This document shows, piece after piece, positions 62,001 to 64,000 of a stretch of 64,000 bases of DNA (its first letter is position 1; each line of letters starts with the position of its first letter). This stretch comes from Delphinapterus leucas (lineage: Eukaryota; Chordata; Mammalia; Artiodactyla; Monodontidae): positions 10,511,042 through 10,575,041 of the forward strand of contig NW_022098062.1 of the NCBI RefSeq assembly GCF_002288925.2, in the 5' to 3' direction. A model generated the notes under the pieces. The model made no database searches. It was not told the origin of the DNA and was given only the letters and a program-made list of their open reading frames with translations. Position numbers and translations under genes: made by a program.

Positions 62001-64000
62001 GAGCAGCTGGGCCCTGCTGGGGATCGCGACCTCCCTCCCCTCCTGTGACGGGGAAGATGGCAGGAGAATACTTGCTGCGCCAGACCAAGCTGAGAGCCTG
62101 CGGGCAGCGGGTCAAGAAGAACTTGGTTAGCATTTTCTCTCCTCACCCTAAGCTCTGGAGCCTGTCGGGAGAGGTGGAGGCCGCACCGCCCTGGCAGACA
62201 AACCTGCACCCACCTGTGTGGGACAAGAAGGAGGGGCCGGCTGGGAGGCAGCCAGGGCCCCCAGCCACCGACCCAGTTCCCACACTCCAGGGGCTCTCCC
62301 AAATCTCATCCACACTCATGCCTCTTCCCTGGGAAGCCTGCCTGGAGCCTCCACCCAGAGCCCAGACAACTCATCTCACTTCCGCCCTGGTCATCAGGGA
62401 TGCGAAGGGAGGCTGAGGGCTTCCTCCACCAGTGGGAGTTCCAGCCTTTTCCATTCCTGAGCGTAAACACCCTGGCTCACCACCTCCAGCCGCAACAGCC
62501 CTCTTGCCATGAACAGCCCTGTTGCGATCAGCCCTCTTCCTAGAGCTGATGAAGGAGCTGGGAAATACTCAAATAAGATCTTCTGGCTTTGGAAGGCATG
62601 AGTCAGCCTTTTGCTGCAGCTCTGTTTTGCTGCAGCCAATGCTATAACCAATCTGCTGTCCTTGGCTGGTACAGGAGGGTAGACGGGGTCGCAGGCAGCC
62701 CTGGGAAGCATTCGTGGTGGAAACCCAGAGGTGGCTGCCTTGCTCCCCTGAGAGGCTGTCCTTGGCCTCCTTTCCCTTCCAAGCGTAGGATCCTGTGCAC
62801 CTTTGGGTCCCAGGTGGGGAGAAAGCAGCTGCCACTGGTTGGCTGGAGCCCCTACAGAACTGGAGTCTACCGGGATTCCTCTTTTCTTTGCCTTTAGCGA
62901 TCCCCTTCCCCCGTCACTTCCTCTGGTTACCTGCCAGCTCCAGGCCCCCTGGAATGTGGCTCCAAACTGGCTCGCAGATCTCTTTTCAGCCCTGAGGACA
63001 GACGCACAACCTCCCAGGCAGACATCCACGCTGGCCTCCCTTTAATTTTCCCTTATTGATCCAAGAGGAAGCAGCAGAGGAAGCACTTGCATGCTACTCC
63101 TCCAGCTCTGCGTCCTCCCATCCCAGCGGTTCTGGATGAAGGTTTGGGGGACTCTGATGGGGCAAGCAGAGCCTCCCGGAGGCACCACTTCTGCTGAGTC
63201 ACTCGCTCTAATACCTGCTTGTCCAGAGATGGGCCTGCTTGCATCACCATCGCAGTGACAGACTCACCCTGCCCCCATTCGGTGCGGGCGACCAAGGGGC
63301 TGAAGAGGGCCTGGGCTCTGCGTCCGCGCCACCCTCATCCCCAGCTCCTCCAAGAAGGGAGAGGTCAAGAGACCAGACTTTGGTCTCTGGGAGCCGGCTG
63401 CGAACCTCAGATCTGGGCCTGATTTCCCCCTGTAAAATGTTGGCGATAATGCCCCCTTCACATGATTATTTTCAGCATAGGATAACACAGTCACATGAAG
63501 CATTCAGCAGAGCCTGAAAAGTGCTCACTCACTAAGTGGCATTTCTTGCTACTATTATGCCAATGAATGATTTTTTTTAATTAGCAAGTTATTCCAGGGA
63601 CTAGTGTGGTGAGACCCCACACCTTGGATTATCTTCTTCCTGGCGTCAGTGTCCCAGGGAAGCTGAACCAAAAACTATCAGATGGACACAGAATCGGATC
63701 AAGGGAAGTGGGAGGGGGTGGGGGGAACTTCACTGTGCTCTGGGGAGGGCCCACAAACACCAGGAGCCTCCACAGGGGCTAAGAGGCAAGCAGAACCTGC
63801 TAGTGCCCACCACTCCCAGGCCCCATCCTCTGACCTGGGCTGGTTTAGATCCTCTGTACCCTGGGATCCCCCTTTTGTGGATGCTTTCTTTCTTTAGATG
63901 TGTGAGTGTCACTGACTAAGCCAGAGTCACCTCTGTTCCCTGGGCCTCCAAGATGGCGTTTCTCTTCCCATGATGAGTTGAATTCACAATAGCAGCCCTC
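59001..64000. other. Unassigned intergenic DNA toward TMPRSS4
   Basis: A MIR-like piece lies near 61570-61690 and a short (CA)n at about 59794-59807. The longest frame (61763-62416, +; 217 codons) has no domain I recognise and overlaps long frames on the other strand, as GC-rich DNA often does. By synteny TMPRSS4 should lie further right, and I found none of its exons. Confidence 0.4.

Noticed and set aside
61763..62416. 217-codon open frame on the + strand, with an internal Met at 62057 (MAGEYLLRQTK...)
   Set aside because: No domain, no coding signature I recognise, and overlapping long frames on the - strand in GC-rich DNA. Kept only as unassigned sequence.

Overview
The window is mammalian nuclear DNA. 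It most likely comes from a cetacean. Several copies of the CHR-type tRNA-derived SINE of whales (with hippo and ruminant relatives) are present: short young copies at about 8.05, 40.25, 41.19 and 53.03 kb and a longer one at 2.51 kb. Some have intact target-site duplications. Younger L1 fragments of artiodactyl/cetacean type accompany them on an older background of L2, MIR and Tigger relics. I had no database access, so family names rest on recognition of the sequence.

Only two protein-coding genes can be supported. IL10RA, the ligand-binding alpha chain of the interleukin-10 receptor, lies complete on the + strand at about 4.2-18.3 kb. It has seven coding exons with compatible phases, a 579-codon reading frame and a 3' UTR with an AU-rich cluster and a poly(A) signal. 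Its promoter is a GC-rich, TATA-less CpG island with a perfect CRE palindrome and a 22-bp tandem duplication. A solo endogenous-retrovirus LTR with its own TATA box lies in the same orientation about 0.7 kb upstream. On the - strand at 30.5-32.4 kb, three spliced exons encode the C-terminal ~71 residues of a small single-pass membrane protein that I identify as SMIM35. As I recall it, the human 11q23 order is IL10RA, SMIM35 (antisense), TMPRSS4, so both position and strand fit. Its start exon was not found.

Layout: 0-3.1 kb, upstream flank with MIR, L2 and a CHR-2 SINE; 3.1-3.55 kb, LTR; 3.9-4.4 kb, microsatellite and CpG-island promoter; 4.3-18.3 kb, IL10RA, whose introns carry MIRs, a CHR SINE, an L1 and a Tigger; 18.3-28 kb, intergenic, mostly L2 relics; 28-32.4 kb, SMIM35; 34-51.5 kb, a retrotransposon-dense block (rearranged L1, nested L1s, an old L1 of about 6 kb); 51.5-64 kb, sparse intergenic DNA with one more CHR SINE, a Tigger-like element and L2/MIR relics, but no coding exon I can support.

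The main observation is in IL10RA exon 2. The expected acceptor appears destroyed by a 2-base loss, and the next AG, 6 nt into the exon, restores the frame with two fewer residues at the start of the mature receptor. I found no bacterial-type system, CRISPR array, structural RNA gene or evidence of an undescribed multigene system.
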